From an uncultured Pelagibacteraceae bacterium (GTDB taxonomy: Bacteria; Pseudomonadota; Alphaproteobacteria; Pelagibacterales; Pelagibacteraceae), in the NCBI GenBank assembly GCA_902614905.1, contig CACMMN010000007.1, forward strand, positions 1 to 44,557: a DNA stretch of 44,557 nucleotides. Direction: 5' to 3'. Below are positions 27,071 through 36,865 of the stretch, piece by piece. Within the stretch, counting starts at the first letter, position 1; every line of letters begins with the position of its first letter. A program made the translations under genes and the position numbers. The notes below the pieces were generated by a model. It searched no databases. It saw nothing but the letters and a program-made list of their open reading frames with translations, and had not been told where the DNA came from.

Positions 27071-28336
27071 ATGATAAAAAAGTTTTTAAAAATTTTTACT
27101 AAGAGTAATATTTATTCTCCAAATAGATTACAAAATTTAAAAAACGATCCAAAGATAAAAAAAATTTTTAATTCAATTAATGACCACTCAGCAGAAAGTG
27201 AAATACTTTTTGTTGGAGGATGTGTTAGACAAAATATACTGGGTGAGAAGATAGAGGATATTGATCTAGCAACTAACCTTAATCCAGATGAGGTTGTGAA
27301 TTGTTTAAATAAAAATAATATCAAACATATAGATGTTGGAAAAAAATACGGAACGATAACAGCAATTATAGAAAAGAAAAAATTCGAAATAACCTCTTTG
27401 AGAAAAGATGTGAAAACAGATGGAAGGTTTGCCGAGGTCCAATATTGCAAGGATTGGAAAGAAGACGCAAAAAGAAGAGATTTCACATTTAATTCAATTT
27501 ATTCAAATTTAAATGGAGAATTGTTCGATCCATTTAATGGAAAAAAAGATCTGTTAAATGGATGGGTTAAATTTATTGGAAATCCTGCAACCAGAATTAA
27601 AGAAGATTATTTGAGAATTTTAAGATATATTAGGTTTTTCCTAATCTATTCAAAAAATAATCATTCAGAGGAAATAAAAAAAATAATCAAACAAAATATT
27701 AGTGGTATAAATATAATATCAGGCGATAGGTTGCTTAGTGAGTTAAAAAAAATAATTCTATCTAAAGGTTTTTTTAAAATACCCAAAGATCAGTTTTCAA
27801 GAGAAATAATACAATTAATTTTTCCTCAAATTAACAATATTAATGTAATTAAAAATATCGAAAAGAGGAGTAAAGAAAATCTCTTTAAAGAAAATGATTT
27901 TACCTTTTTAATAAGCCTTTTAATAATCGATGAAACTGATAATGCGGATTATTTTGTGCATAAATTTAATATATCTAAAGATGAAAAAGATAGAATATTA
28001 TTTTTAAAAAATACTTATCAAGATTTTAATAAGAATTTTTTTGAAAAGAAAAATTTAAAAATACTCCTTTATAAACATGGCAAAGATAAAGTAATTGACC
28101 TTATCAAATTTCATATTCTTAAATCTAAAAATATTCATAATATTAATGAGTTAATTACATTTTATGAAATGGAAAAAGCGCCAGTTTTTCCTTTTAATGC
28201 TAAATTTTTAAAGGAAAAATATAATTATAAAGATGGCAAGCTATTAGGTGATAAACTCAAACAATTAGAAACCGCATGGCTAAGTAATAATTTTAAATTA
28301 GCTGATGAAAAAGTTGATAGTATTTTAAGAAATTAA
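27071..28336 (+). CDS. cca: tRNA nucleotidyltransferase (CCA-adding enzyme) / poly(A) polymerase family
   Basis: Class II nucleotidyltransferase that builds or repairs the 3' CCA of tRNAs. The 421 residues have the family head: FVGGCVRQ (47-54; the last residue is Gln where Asp is usual), the metal pair EDIDLAT (Asp63, Asp65), [10 protein letters not shown] and the ATP/CTP-selecting [12 protein letters not shown]. Bacterial poly(A) polymerase (PcnB) shares these motifs and cannot be fully excluded, but alphaproteobacteria usually carry the CCA enzyme in this form. Only 4 bases separate it from the upstream tRNA-Gln. It overlaps greA convergently by 4 bases. Confidence 0.88.
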   Translation: MIKKFLKIFTKSNIYSPNRLQNLKNDPKIKKIFNSINDHSAESEILFVGGCVRQNILGEKIEDIDLATNLNPDEVVNCLNKNNIKHIDVGKKYGTITAIIEKKKFEITSLRKDVKTDGRFAEVQYCKDWKEDAKRRDFTFNSIYSNLNGELFDPFNGKKDLLNGWVKFIGNPATRIKEDYLRILRYIRFFLIYSKNNHSEEIKKIIKQNISGINIISGDRLLSELKKIILSKGFFKIPKDQFSREIIQLIFPQINNINVIKNIEKRSKENLFKENDFTFLISLLIIDETDNADYFVHKFNISKDEKDRILFLKNTYQDFNKNFFEKKNLKILLYKHGKDKVIDLIKFHILKSKNIHNINELITFYEMEKAPVFPFNAKFLKEKYNYKDGKLLGDKLKQLETAWLSNNFKLADEKVDSILRN

Positions 28337-28812
28337 ACGTAGTCTACCTTAATAATTTCAAAATTTTTTTTACCAGATGGAGTATTAATTTCAACGAAGT
28401 CACCATTATTTTTTCCAATCAGACCTTTGCCAATAGGAGACTGATAAAATATAAATTTTTTTTTAATATCTGCTTCATCTTTACCAACAAGTTTATATTT
28501 AATTTTTTCATTACTATCTAAATCTTGAAGAGAAACAGTTGCACCAAAGATTACTTTACCATCATTTTCAAGTTTAGTTACATCTATTACATTTGCTCTT
28601 GCTATAGTATCTTCTACTTCTTGAATTCTTCCCTCATTTAAAGATTGCTGTTCTTTTGCGGCATGGTACTCAGCGTTTTCTTTTAAATCTCCGTGTGACC
28701 TAGCTTCTGAAATAGCATTTACTATTTCAGGTCTTTTTTTTTCTTTTAAAAAGACAAGTTCTTCTGATAATTTTTTTAGTCCTTCTACTGTAATTGGTTC
28801 TTTGTTACTCAT
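28333..28812 (-). CDS. greA: Transcription elongation factor GreA
   Basis: Rescues backtracked RNA polymerase by triggering cleavage of the transcript end. The 159 residues are the usual length. The N-terminal coiled coil has its acidic tip in [20 protein letters not shown] (48-67), and the C-terminal FKBP-like domain ends with [14 protein letters not shown], then a short tail. It lies 3 bases after hemF on the same strand. Confidence 0.97.
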   Translation of the reverse strand: MSNKEPITVEGLKKLSEELVFLKEKKRPEIVNAISEARSHGDLKENAEYHAAKEQQSLNEGRIQEVEDTIARANVIDVTKLENDGKVIFGATVSLQDLDSNEKIKYKLVGKDEADIKKKFIFYQSPIGKGLIGKNNGDFVEINTPSGKKNFEIIKVDYV

Positions 28813-28815
28813 ATT

Positions 28816-29643
28816 TTATTTCCATTTTGCTAAAGGAGGTAGCGACATTAATATAGCCTCTACATTGCCACCAGTTTGTAAACCAAATTTTGTGCCTCTA
28901 TCATATAGTAAATTGAATTCCACATATCTACCTCTTTTTAAATATTGAATATTTTTTTGTTTCAGGTTCCATTTTTTACTTTTTCTAAGACTAATAATTT
29001 GATTAAAGATTTGAATAAAATTTATTCCAAGATCCCTTACAAATCCAAAATCTTTTTCCCAATCTTGTTTTTTATAATCAAAAAAAATTCCACCAATTCC
29101 TCTTGGCTCTTTTCGGTGAGATAAATAAAAATATTCATCACACCATTTTTTATATTTTTTAAAATATTTTTTGTTATGCCTATCACACATTTTTTTTAAT
29201 TTTTTAAATAATAGTTTTTTAACAGCTGGATCATCAAAACTTGGAGTGACATCCATTCCTCCTCCAAACCAGCCGTGATTTGTATAAATATATCTGGTAT
29301 TAAAATGCATAGCTGGTACATGAGGATTTTTCATGTGCATTACCACGGATACGCCAGATGCCCAAAAATCTCTATTATTTTTTGTACCAGGAATTTTCTT
29401 TTTAAATTCTTCATTCAGTTTACCATAAACTTCTGAAAAGTTAACACCAACTTTGTCAAATACTTTCCCGTTTTCAAGAATATAATAACAGCCACCCCCT
29501 TCATCCTTTTTTATATTTCTTTTCCAGCTCTTCTTAAAAAATTTTATTTTTCCACCTTCAATTTCCTGTATCGTATTACAGATCATCTCTTGCAGGTTTA
29601 TAAACCAATTCCTAGTTAATTTCTTTTTTATATATTTGTCCAT
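28816..29643 (-). CDS. hemF: Oxygen-dependent coproporphyrinogen III oxidase
   Basis: Aerobic heme-pathway enzyme that converts coproporphyrinogen III to protoporphyrinogen IX. The 275 residues contain the family signatures GGGCYYILENGKVFDKVGVNFS (about 50-71), VVMHMKNPHVPAMHFNTRYI, GGGMDVTP and the C-terminal YVEFNLLYDRGTKFGLQTGG. Its ATG overlaps the trmL stop (TAATG). Heme from this pathway would feed the bc1 and oxidase complexes encoded in the same window. Confidence 0.97.
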   Translation of the reverse strand: MDKYIKKKLTRNWFINLQEMICNTIQEIEGGKIKFFKKSWKRNIKKDEGGGCYYILENGKVFDKVGVNFSEVYGKLNEEFKKKIPGTKNNRDFWASGVSVVMHMKNPHVPAMHFNTRYIYTNHGWFGGGMDVTPSFDDPAVKKLLFKKLKKMCDRHNKKYFKKYKKWCDEYFYLSHRKEPRGIGGIFFDYKKQDWEKDFGFVRDLGINFIQIFNQIISLRKSKKWNLKQKNIQYLKRGRYVEFNLLYDRGTKFGLQTGGNVEAILMSLPPLAKWK

Positions 29644-30113
29644 TAAAAATTAGTTTGATTTAGAATTTTTGAAACTACAATTGATACTGATGATGACAAA
29701 TTTAGTGATCTTTTTTTATTCATCATTGGAATAGTTAATCTATGACTTACTTTTTTGTGTACACTAGTTGGTACACCTGAGCTTTCTCTACCAAATAACA
29801 CAGTATCATTTTTTTTAAACAGAAATTCTTTATAGGATTTTTTTGACTTAGTTGTCATTAAAATTATTCTTGTATTTCTTTTACTAATAAAAAAGTCCTC
29901 TGGACTTCTATAAAAGTGAATATTTTTAGCATCATAATAATCCATCACAACTCTTTTGAATTTTCGATCATTAATGATAAACCCACACGGCTCAATAATT
30001 TCAAGCATTATTCCTAAACAAGAGCAGGTCCTAATAATTGATGCGGTATTTTGCGGTATATCTGGCTGATAAAGTGCAATTTTAGGTGCAAATTTTGGTT
30101 CTTTATGTGTCAT
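29643..30113 (-). CDS. trmL: tRNA (cytidine(34)-2'-O)-methyltransferase, TrmL type
   Basis: SPOUT-family enzyme that 2'-O-methylates the wobble base of certain leucine tRNAs. At 156 residues it is the usual minimal single-domain length. Motif 1 is QPDIPQNTASIIRTC (14-28), motif 2 is LFGRESSGVP and motif 3 is RSLNLSSSVSIVV, which form the knotted SAM pocket. It is the first gene of trmL-hemF-greA and is divergent from petA, from which it is separated by 68 bases. Confidence 0.92.
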   Translation of the reverse strand: MTHKEPKFAPKIALYQPDIPQNTASIIRTCSCLGIMLEIIEPCGFIINDRKFKRVVMDYYDAKNIHFYRSPEDFFISKRNTRIILMTTKSKKSYKEFLFKKNDTVLFGRESSGVPTSVHKKVSHRLTIPMMNKKRSLNLSSSVSIVVSKILNQTNF

Positions 30114-30143
30114 TCTTACTATGGATATATTTAACTTTTATAT

Positions 30144-30159
30144 TATATGAATTCATATA
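30144..30159. repeat. 16-bp perfect palindrome between trmL and petA
   Basis: TATATGAATTCATATA is its own reverse complement and lies in the 68-base gap between the divergent trmL and petA starts, about 22 bases before the petA ATG. Such a dyad could be an operator for a dimeric regulator or part of the overlapping promoters. In very AT-rich DNA a chance palindrome is possible, but the central GAATTC makes 16 perfect bases less trivial. No regulator is known to bind it. Confidence 0.5.
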
Positions 30160-30181
30160 TTAGGTATATTTAATAATTAGA

Positions 30182-30694
30182 ATGTCAGATCAAAAAAAAG
30201 TTAATCGAAGAGACTTTATTTATACAGCCTCAACAGTAGTCGGTGTAGTTGGCGTCGGTGCGGCCGCTTGGCCTCTGATAGATCAAATGAATCCTGATGC
30301 CTCTGTCAAGGCATTAGCCACAACTGAAGTTGATGTAAGTTTGGTTAAACCTGGTCAATCAATAACTGTACTGTGGAGAGGCAAACCTGTTTTTATTAAA
30401 AGAAGAACAGAGAACGAAATTACCGAGGCAAAAGCAGTGAGCTTAACTGAATTAAAACATCCAGAGAAAGATGAAGACAGAGCATCAAACCCTGAATGGC
30501 TTGTTATGCTTGGAGTATGTACTCATCTTGGATGTGTGCCTCTTGCAGATAAAGGAGATTATAATGGCTGGTTTTGTCCTTGCCATGGCTCCCACTACGA
30601 TACTTCAGGTAGAATTAGAAAAGGTCCAGCTCCGACTAATTTAGAGATACCTAAATACGAATTCGTTAACAGTAATACAATTAAAATTGGATAA
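30182..30694 (+). CDS. petA: Ubiquinol-cytochrome c reductase Rieske iron-sulfur subunit
   Basis: Rieske [2Fe-2S] protein of the bc1 complex that takes the first electron from ubiquinol. The 170 residues begin with a twin-arginine type anchor (NRRDFIYTA, 8-16) and a membrane helix (about 17-32). The cluster motifs are CTHLGC (Cys113, His115, Cys118) and CPCHGS (Cys132, Cys134, His135), with the usual disulfide pair. It is first of petABC; petB follows after 5 bases. Confidence 0.98.
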   Translation: MSDQKKVNRRDFIYTASTVVGVVGVGAAAWPLIDQMNPDASVKALATTEVDVSLVKPGQSITVLWRGKPVFIKRRTENEITEAKAVSLTELKHPEKDEDRASNPEWLVMLGVCTHLGCVPLADKGDYNGWFCPCHGSHYDTSGRIRKGPAPTNLEIPKYEFVNSNTIKIG

Positions 30695-30699
30695 AAAAT

Positions 30700-31965
30700 A
30701 TGAGTGAACATAATTATCAACCTAAGTCAAAATTTGGAAAATGGTTTAATGACAGACTCCCTTTATTAACATTAGCAAACCATTTAACAGATTATCCGAC
30801 TCCAAAAAATTTAAATTACTGGTGGACATTTGGTGGTATCTTAACTTTTTGCCTTATAACTCAAATTATTACAGGCTTAGTTTTAGCTATGCACTATATC
30901 GCTCATGCAGATTTAGCTTTTAGCAGTGTTGAACATATAATGAGAGACGTTAACTATGGTTGGTTAATAAGATACATCCATGCAAATGGAGCGTCAATGT
31001 TCTTTCTTGCAGTTTATATACACATATTCAGATCTTTATTTTACGGGTCATATAAATCACCAAGAGAAATTATTTGGATTTTAGGAATTATGATTTATTT
31101 ACTAATGATGGCAGCTGCTTTCATGGGATATGTTTTACCATGGGGACAAATGAGTTTTTGGGGAGCTACAGTTATAACTAACTTGTTCAGCGCAATTCCT
31201 TTAGTAGGCGAAAGTATTACTACATGGCTATGGGGTGGTTACTCTGTAGACAATCCAACTTTAACAAGATTTTTTACATTACATTATTTAATACCTTTTT
31301 TAATTTTAGGTTTAGTAGTTCTACATATTTGGGCTTTACATGTTCCTGGAAATAACAATCCGATTGGAATTGATATAAAAAAACCATCTAAAGATACAGT
31401 TTCTTTTCATCCTTATATAGTTGTTAAGGATTTATTTGCTCTTTTATTGTTCTTAATATTATTTGCATTTTTTGTTTTTTACTCACCTAACGTGCTAGGT
31501 CATGCTGATAATTATATAGAGGCTAATCCATTGGTAACGCCAGCTCATATCGTTCCTGAATGGTACCTCTTACCATTTTATGCAATTTTAAGATCAATTC
31601 CAGATAAGCTTATGGGTGTCATAGCAATGTTGTCGGCTATTTTAATTCTCGCAGCATTACCTTGGTTGGATACTTCAAAAATTAGATCTGCAGTTTTTAG
31701 ACCACTCTACAAACAATTTTATTGGATACTAGTTTTAGATGTATTGATTTTAGGCTATGTCGGTGCAATGCCTGCTGAAGGTTTATATTTATTAATCGCA
31801 AGAATTGGAACTGCTTATTATTTTGCACACTTTTTAATAATTTTACCGATATTAGGCAAAGTTGAAAAAACTCTGCCGTTGCCGATGAGTATATCCGAAC
31901 CTATTTTAGGTGGTTCTTTAAATGCAGAACCAGCCAGAAGTAAAGAAAATTCTCAAAAGCTATAA
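30700..31965 (+). CDS. petB: Cytochrome b of the bc1 complex
   Basis: Membrane core of the bc1 complex with both hemes b and the two quinone sites. The 421 residues cover the whole long-form cytochrome b with eight helices. Heme-ligand histidines are seen in the helix with [18 protein letters not shown] and in [21 protein letters not shown], each pairing with a partner in helix B or D (for example MHYIAH). The Qo-site motif is PEWY in [17 protein letters not shown]. The stop overlaps the petC start by one base. Confidence 0.97.
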   Translation: MSEHNYQPKSKFGKWFNDRLPLLTLANHLTDYPTPKNLNYWWTFGGILTFCLITQIITGLVLAMHYIAHADLAFSSVEHIMRDVNYGWLIRYIHANGASMFFLAVYIHIFRSLFYGSYKSPREIIWILGIMIYLLMMAAAFMGYVLPWGQMSFWGATVITNLFSAIPLVGESITTWLWGGYSVDNPTLTRFFTLHYLIPFLILGLVVLHIWALHVPGNNNPIGIDIKKPSKDTVSFHPYIVVKDLFALLLFLILFAFFVFYSPNVLGHADNYIEANPLVTPAHIVPEWYLLPFYAILRSIPDKLMGVIAMLSAILILAALPWLDTSKIRSAVFRPLYKQFYWILVLDVLILGYVGAMPAEGLYLLIARIGTAYYFAHFLIILPILGKVEKTLPLPMSISEPILGGSLNAEPARSKENSQKL

Positions 31966-32744
31966 TGTTAAAATTTGTTAAGTATTTTTCTTTAATTTTT
32001 TTTTTAATTTCAAGTAACTTAGTTAGTTCTGCGGAAAATACTGAAAAACTATTAACAACCGATTGGACTTTTAAAGGACCATTTGGAAAGTTTGATAGGG
32101 CATCTCTGCAAAGAGGTTATCAGGTCTATCAAGAAGTATGTGCTTCATGTCATTCATTAAAATATATGTCTTACAGAAATCTTTCAGAGGAAGGCGGTCC
32201 AGAGTTTTCAGTGCAGGAGGCAAAAGCTATAGCTGCCAACTTTGAAATATTAGATGGACCAAATCCAGAGGGAGAAATGTTCACGAGACCTGCAAGATTA
32301 TCCGATAAATTTGCAATGCCTTATGCAAATGAGGAAGAAGCTAAATTAGCAAACGGTGGCGCTTATCCTCCAGACATGTCCGTATTAGTTAAAGCTAGAA
32401 AGGGCGGGGCTGACTATGTCTACTCAGTCTTGCTTGGATATGAAGACCCACCAGTAGGAATGAAATTAGATGATGGAGTTCACTACAATAAATATATGTA
32501 TGGAAATAAGATTAAAATGCCAGCACCTTTGTCTGAAGGTCTGGTTGAATATGCTGATGGTACTAGTGCTACAGAACAACAAATGGCAAAAGATGTAGTG
32601 AGCTTTTTAATGTGGACAGCAGAACCTCATCTAGAACAAAGGCACAAAATAGGCTTTAGAGCAATAGTCTACCTTATTATATTGAGCATACTAGTCTACT
32701 TTAGTATGAAAAAAATCTGGTCACGTATTGAAACGGAAGTTTAA
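31965..32744 (+). CDS. petC: Cytochrome c1 of the bc1 complex
   Basis: Membrane-anchored c-type cytochrome that passes electrons from the Rieske protein to cytochrome c. The 259 residues have a signal peptide (to about residue 23), the heme-binding CASCH (Cys59 to His63), the conserved GGAYPPDMS and LLGYEDPP segments, an axial Met in KMPAPLS, and a C-terminal anchor helix (about 235-250) ending in basic residues. It overlaps ychF convergently by 24 bases. Confidence 0.96.
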   Translation: MLKFVKYFSLIFFLISSNLVSSAENTEKLLTTDWTFKGPFGKFDRASLQRGYQVYQEVCASCHSLKYMSYRNLSEEGGPEFSVQEAKAIAANFEILDGPNPEGEMFTRPARLSDKFAMPYANEEEAKLANGGAYPPDMSVLVKARKGGADYVYSVLLGYEDPPVGMKLDDGVHYNKYMYGNKIKMPAPLSEGLVEYADGTSATEQQMAKDVVSFLMWTAEPHLEQRHKIGFRAIVYLIILSILVYFSMKKIWSRIETEV

Positions 32745-33794
32745 AATATCCCCATCCTTAACTATATAATCTTTTCCCTCTAATCTCATTTTGCCATTGT
32801 TTTTACAATTAAGCCAACCATTGTTTTTAACAAAATCATTAAAAGAAATTGTCTCAGCTCTAATAAATCCTTTTTCAAAATCTGAGTGAATTTTTCCTGC
32901 AGCGACAGGAGCAGTGCTATCTTTTTCTACTGTCCATGCTCTAGTTTCCTCAGGCCCGGAGGTAAAAAAAGTCTCAAGCTCAAGCAACTTATATCCTTTC
33001 TCAATTAAATAATTTAAACCAGTTTTTTCAATGTTCATTAACTCCATAAAATTTTTCTTTTCATCATTTTCTAATTGATTTATCTGATTTTCTATTTCAG
33101 CTGAGACTAAAATTGTATTTTCAATTTGCTTATTTTTTTGAACTTCTTTCGAATATTTGTTTCCAGTTGAAATACTTTTTTCATCAACATTACACACATA
33201 AAGTTTTGGTTTTAAAGATAATAAGCCAGATTTGTTTATTAAATCTAAATCAAATAAATTTCTGAGGTCATTTAAATCTTTATCGTTGTTAATATAATCC
33301 TCAGTTGTTTTAAGTATGTTCAATTCATCATTTGTAATCTTTTTTAAATTTTTTTTATCTATTCTTTTTCCTATAGACTCTAAGTCTGCAAGCTTCATTT
33401 CTGTCTCAATAATTTCTAAGTCTCTTATGGGATTTACATCCTTATTTACATTTTGGATATCATCAGAATCAAAACATCTTAATAAATGAACAATTGCATC
33501 AACTTCTCTAATATGTGATAAAAATTTGTTACCTAATCCTTCTCCCTTCGAGGCACCTTTCACTAAACCCGCAATATCAAGAAAAGTTATAGTTGTATAA
33601 ATTTTTTTTTTTGATTTAGAGATTTCAAACAATTTGTCTAATCTATTATCTAAAACAGGAACAACGCCAACGTTAGGTTCTATTGTGCAAAATGGAAAGT
33701 TACCCGCCTGTGCTTTTGATGAATTAGTTAAAGCGTTAAATAAAGTTGATTTACCCACATTTGGTAATCCAACAATACCGCACTTGAATCCCAT
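32721..33794 (-). CDS. ychF: Ribosome-binding ATPase YchF (OLA1 type)
   Basis: Obg-related P-loop protein of the YchF group, which binds ATP rather than GTP and associates with ribosomes. The 357 residues have the P-loop GLPNVGKST (9-17), DIAGLVKGASKGEGLGNKFL, and NVDE in YVCNVDEKS where true GTPases have NKxD; this change is the YchF hallmark. The C-terminal TGS domain ends in VKDGDILNFRFNT. It is last of the lgt-to-ychF series and follows pth with a TAATG overlap. Confidence 0.96.
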   Translation of the reverse strand: MGFKCGIVGLPNVGKSTLFNALTNSSKAQAGNFPFCTIEPNVGVVPVLDNRLDKLFEISKSKKKIYTTITFLDIAGLVKGASKGEGLGNKFLSHIREVDAIVHLLRCFDSDDIQNVNKDVNPIRDLEIIETEMKLADLESIGKRIDKKNLKKITNDELNILKTTEDYINNDKDLNDLRNLFDLDLINKSGLLSLKPKLYVCNVDEKSISTGNKYSKEVQKNKQIENTILVSAEIENQINQLENDEKKNFMELMNIEKTGLNYLIEKGYKLLELETFFTSGPEETRAWTVEKDSTAPVAAGKIHSDFEKGFIRAETISFNDFVKNNGWLNCKNNGKMRLEGKDYIVKDGDILNFRFNT

Positions 33795-34354
33795 TATTTA
33801 TTATTAACTGTGCTTGAGAAAAGGTCTAGTTTTTTATCAATTAAAATAGCTAAATTTTCAGTGATATTATTTTTTAAAGTTTCTAGTTGCTGTTTTTCAT
33901 CATCGTCAAAGTCCTTTAAAACATAATCTGAAACTGCAATTTTATCGTTTGGTTTACCAATTCCTATTCTTACTCTCGAGTAATCTTTACCTATAAATTT
34001 ATCTATAGATTCTATCCCGTTGTGACCCGCACTAGAACCTCCAAACTTTGTTCTAATCTTACCAAAGTCAATATCTAAATCATCATGAAAGACTATTATA
34101 TTTTCAGCTTCAATTTTAAAATACTCTATAAGTTCTCTTATACAGATCCCAGAGTTATTCATAAATGTTAATGGCTTTATCGCATAAACTTTTTTTTCGT
34201 TTATACTCCCAGTTGTCAATAGACCTTTAAATTTAGGTTTTTGTTTTGATAACTTAAATTTTGAGTTTATAGCATCAATTATTTTGAACCCAATATTATG
34301 TCTATTGTTCTCTGAATTTGGCGTGGGATTACCTAGTCCAACAAATAAAAACAT
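33794..34354 (-). CDS. pth: Peptidyl-tRNA hydrolase
   Basis: Recycles peptidyl-tRNA that falls off ribosomes. The 186 residues carry the N-terminal GLGNPTPNSENNRHNIGF with the catalytic His19, TFMNNSGICI, and the Asp in VFHDDLDIDFGKIRTKFGGSSAGHNG. Length is normal. It lies 19 bases after rplY; the rplY-pth-ychF order is widespread in bacteria. Confidence 0.96.
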   Translation of the reverse strand: MFLFVGLGNPTPNSENNRHNIGFKIIDAINSKFKLSKQKPKFKGLLTTGSINEKKVYAIKPLTFMNNSGICIRELIEYFKIEAENIIVFHDDLDIDFGKIRTKFGGSSAGHNGIESIDKFIGKDYSRVRIGIGKPNDKIAVSDYVLKDFDDDEKQQLETLKNNITENLAILIDKKLDLFSSTVNNK

Positions 34355-34373
34355 GTAAATTAAATTTTATCAA

Positions 34374-35117
34374 TTATTTTTTTTCTGATTGAGGTTTCTT
34401 ACCATCATCTTTTTTACCAGCATCTTTTTTTTCTGCCTCAGCTCCGCCTTTTTCGTCTGCTCCATCTTTAGGCGCTGCTGTTGCTTCTTGTGCATCTGTA
34501 GAACCCTCTGCTCCTTCTTCACCTTCTGCTGCCTCAGCTGGTTTTTCTGGTTCCTTAATTACTGTTGGCGCTGCTACGGTAGCAATTACAAAATCTCTTC
34601 CCGTAATAGTTGGAATAACATTTTCAGGTAATTTTATTGATGATATCTTAAAACTATGTCCTATATCCACCCCGTCCAAATCAACAATTAATTCACTTGG
34701 TATATTTTCAGATGGACATTTTAATTCTACTTTCCTTCTAACAATATTAAGCACACCTCCTCTTTTTAACCCTGGAGATTTTTCATTATTGATAAATTTA
34801 ACTGGTATCTCAATTATAACGCTTGAACCTTTTACAACTCTTAAGAAATCTATGTGTATTGGCTCATCTGTGATCACATCAAAAGATATATCTTTAGGTA
34901 ATACGCTTTCTTCTTTTCCGTCGACCTTAAGTTTTATAATTTTCGAAAGAAAGTTTTCTTGCTCCATTAAACTTTTTAGTACTTTTATAGATACAGATAC
35001 ATTTTGGTTTTTTTCTGATCCACCATAGACAATACCTGGAACATTTCCTTGTTGTCTTATTATTTTTAGTTCACCGGATGTTTTGTTATTTCTAATATTT
35101 GCTTCTAAAGTACTCAT
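34374..35117 (-). CDS. rplY: 50S ribosomal protein L25, CTC form with an acidic-basic low-complexity tail
   Basis: Binds 5S rRNA. The 247 residues are of the long CTC type: an N-terminal L25 domain (GNVPGIVYGG, about 24-33), a second beta domain (about 95-185), and a tail from about 187 to the end built of Glu, Ala, Lys, Gly and Asp. The tail uses many GC-richer Ala and Gly codons and so stands out from its AT-rich neighbours. It lies 45 bases after prs, enough room for a promoter, but I see no convincing one. Confidence 0.93.
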   Translation of the reverse strand: MSTLEANIRNNKTSGELKIIRQQGNVPGIVYGGSEKNQNVSVSIKVLKSLMEQENFLSKIIKLKVDGKEESVLPKDISFDVITDEPIHIDFLRVVKGSSVIIEIPVKFINNEKSPGLKRGGVLNIVRRKVELKCPSENIPSELIVDLDGVDIGHSFKISSIKLPENVIPTITGRDFVIATVAAPTVIKEPEKPAEAAEGEEGAEGSTDAQEATAAPKDGADEKGGAEAEKKDAGKKDDGKKPQSEKK

Positions 35118-35162
35118 AAAAAAAAAGTTTTTTAACTCATGTTGACTAATAAAACAAGAAAA

Positions 35163-36095
35163 TTATTTGAACAGAAAAGATACAGATGTTGAGTTAGAAA
35201 TACGTCTTATTGCTTCACCCATTAAATTTGATACGGACAAAATTTCAATATTTTTAGCGTTTTTTATTTTGTTATAATTGTCTATTGTGTCTGTAATAAC
35301 TAAATTTTTAATAGTTGATTTCCTAATTTTGTTAACTGCATCACCACTTAATACCCCATGTGTTATGTAAACGTGTATCTCCTTTGCACCTTTTTCTTTT
35401 AGAACTTTAGCAGCGTTTACAATTGTACCTCCTGAGTCAATTATATCATCAACCATAATACAACACTTGTCTTTAACATTTCCTATAACATTCATTACTT
35501 CAGATTTTCCTGGAGAAGGTCTTCTTTTATCTATAATCGCTAAACCTGAATTAAGAAACTTACTTAATCCTCTTGTTCTAGCTACACCACCAACGTCTGG
35601 TGACACGCAAATTATATTTTTTGACTTAATTCTTTTTTTAATATGTCTTGCAAATATTGGAGTAGCAAATAAATTATCTACTGGTATATCAAAAAAACCC
35701 TGAATTTGTCCTGCATGTAAATCGATTGTTACAACTCTATCAGCACCAGCTTTAGTAATTAAATTAGAAACTAATTTTGCTGATATAGATGTTCTCGGCA
35801 CAACTTTTCTATCTTGCCTTGCATATCCAAAATAAGGAATCACAGCAGTGATATTTTTTGCAGATGATCTTTTTAAAGCATCGATACATAATAACATCTC
35901 CATCAGATTATCATTAGCTGGAGATGAAATTGATTGAATAATAAAAATATTATTACCTCTAATATTTTCATTAATCTCTATATATATTTCCCCATCTTTA
36001 AATTTTCTAATACTTGAATTGACGAGCCTTTCTTTTAAATATTTAGCAATTTTTTCACTTAATTTTTTATTACTATTTCCTGTTAGAAGTTTCAT
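35163..36095 (-). CDS. prs: Ribose-phosphate pyrophosphokinase
   Basis: Makes PRPP from ribose 5-phosphate and ATP, the entry to purine, pyrimidine, histidine and NAD synthesis. The 310 residues are of class I type: [12 protein letters not shown] near 30-41, [10 protein letters not shown] (88-97), [18 protein letters not shown] (125-142) and the PRPP loop [10 protein letters not shown] (215-224). It lies 14 bases after pgeF on the minus strand. Confidence 0.97.
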   Translation of the reverse strand: MKLLTGNSNKKLSEKIAKYLKERLVNSSIRKFKDGEIYIEINENIRGNNIFIIQSISSPANDNLMEMLLCIDALKRSSAKNITAVIPYFGYARQDRKVVPRTSISAKLVSNLITKAGADRVVTIDLHAGQIQGFFDIPVDNLFATPIFARHIKKRIKSKNIICVSPDVGGVARTRGLSKFLNSGLAIIDKRRPSPGKSEVMNVIGNVKDKCCIMVDDIIDSGGTIVNAAKVLKEKGAKEIHVYITHGVLSGDAVNKIRKSTIKNLVITDTIDNYNKIKNAKNIEILSVSNLMGEAIRRISNSTSVSFLFK

Positions 36096-36109
36096 TATTT
36101 TGAAAAAAT

Positions 36110-36865
36110 TTATTTAATCATAATTAATGATATATTTCTACCATAATCATTTTGATTGTTATGTATAGCTCTTCTTGCACTAAAAAAATTATTTTTTGGA
36201 TTATATGTATCCTTATCAATTAAATCGATTTTTTTTAAACCAAGACTTTTCAATTGATAATAAACATATTTATTTAGGCTAAAATATGTTTTTTTTTTTA
36301 TTTTTTTGAAAAAAGTTCTATTCACAGTATTTTGTTTTAAAAATTTAAGCTTAAAATCAGATTTAATCTCATAATTTTTTTGAGCTATACAAGGGCCAAT
36401 AGCAGCAACCAAATCTTTGGTATCGCTTCCTGATTTAATCAAAAAATTAACAACTTTTTTAATGATTTCTTTGTAGGCACCTTTCCACCCAGCATGTATT
36501 GCTGAAATTATTTTGAGTTTTGGGTCATAAATTATTATAGGCGCGCAGTCAGCAGTCAGAATACCCAATGCAATATTCTTTTTATTTGTTATCAAAGCGT
36601 CTCCAACTAGCTTTGTTTTATATTTTCCTCTATCTACATAGAAAAACTTATTACTATGGACTTGATGTAACAATATTAATTTTTTGTGAGTTGAACCAAT
36701 TTTTCGACAAGCTATTTTAAGATTTTTTGCTACGTTTACATTTGTATCAAATGAACCTCTTCCACAGTTTAAGCTTTTATATATTCCTTTAGATTTTCCA
36801 CCTTCCATGCCTAGAAAGCAGTGTCTAATACTTTTATACTTTAATAATTTTTTTGATAAAATCAT
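36110..36865 (-). CDS. pgeF: Multicopper polyphenol oxidase / purine nucleoside phosphorylase PgeF (YfiH family)
   Basis: YfiH/DUF152 family; characterised members act on purine nucleosides and one, PgeF, edits peptidoglycan precursors. The 251 residues have the metal-site residues His70 (HQVHSNK), Cys107 (LTADCAPI) and His124 (IHAGWKGA), and [11 protein letters not shown]. Which activity is in use cannot be read from sequence. It overlaps the preceding midA-like gene by ATGA. The lgt-midA-pgeF order is conserved in alphaproteobacteria. Confidence 0.9.
   Translation of the reverse strand: MILSKKLLKYKSIRHCFLGMEGGKSKGIYKSLNCGRGSFDTNVNVAKNLKIACRKIGSTHKKLILLHQVHSNKFFYVDRGKYKTKLVGDALITNKKNIALGILTADCAPIIIYDPKLKIISAIHAGWKGAYKEIIKKVVNFLIKSGSDTKDLVAAIGPCIAQKNYEIKSDFKLKFLKQNTVNRTFFKKIKKKTYFSLNKYVYYQLKSLGLKKIDLIDKDTYNPKNNFFSARRAIHNNQNDYGRNISLIMIK

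Noticed and set aside
34389-34631. Plus-strand Cys/Phe-rich open frame opposite the rplY tail
   Set aside because: It is the complement of the Glu/Ala/Lys repeat codons of rplY; its composition has no domain or start signal.
35121-35133. AAAAAAGTTTTTT as a terminator between prs and rplY
   Set aside because: There is no GC stem or loop, and it directly precedes the rplY start codon; it is only an A/T run palindrome.
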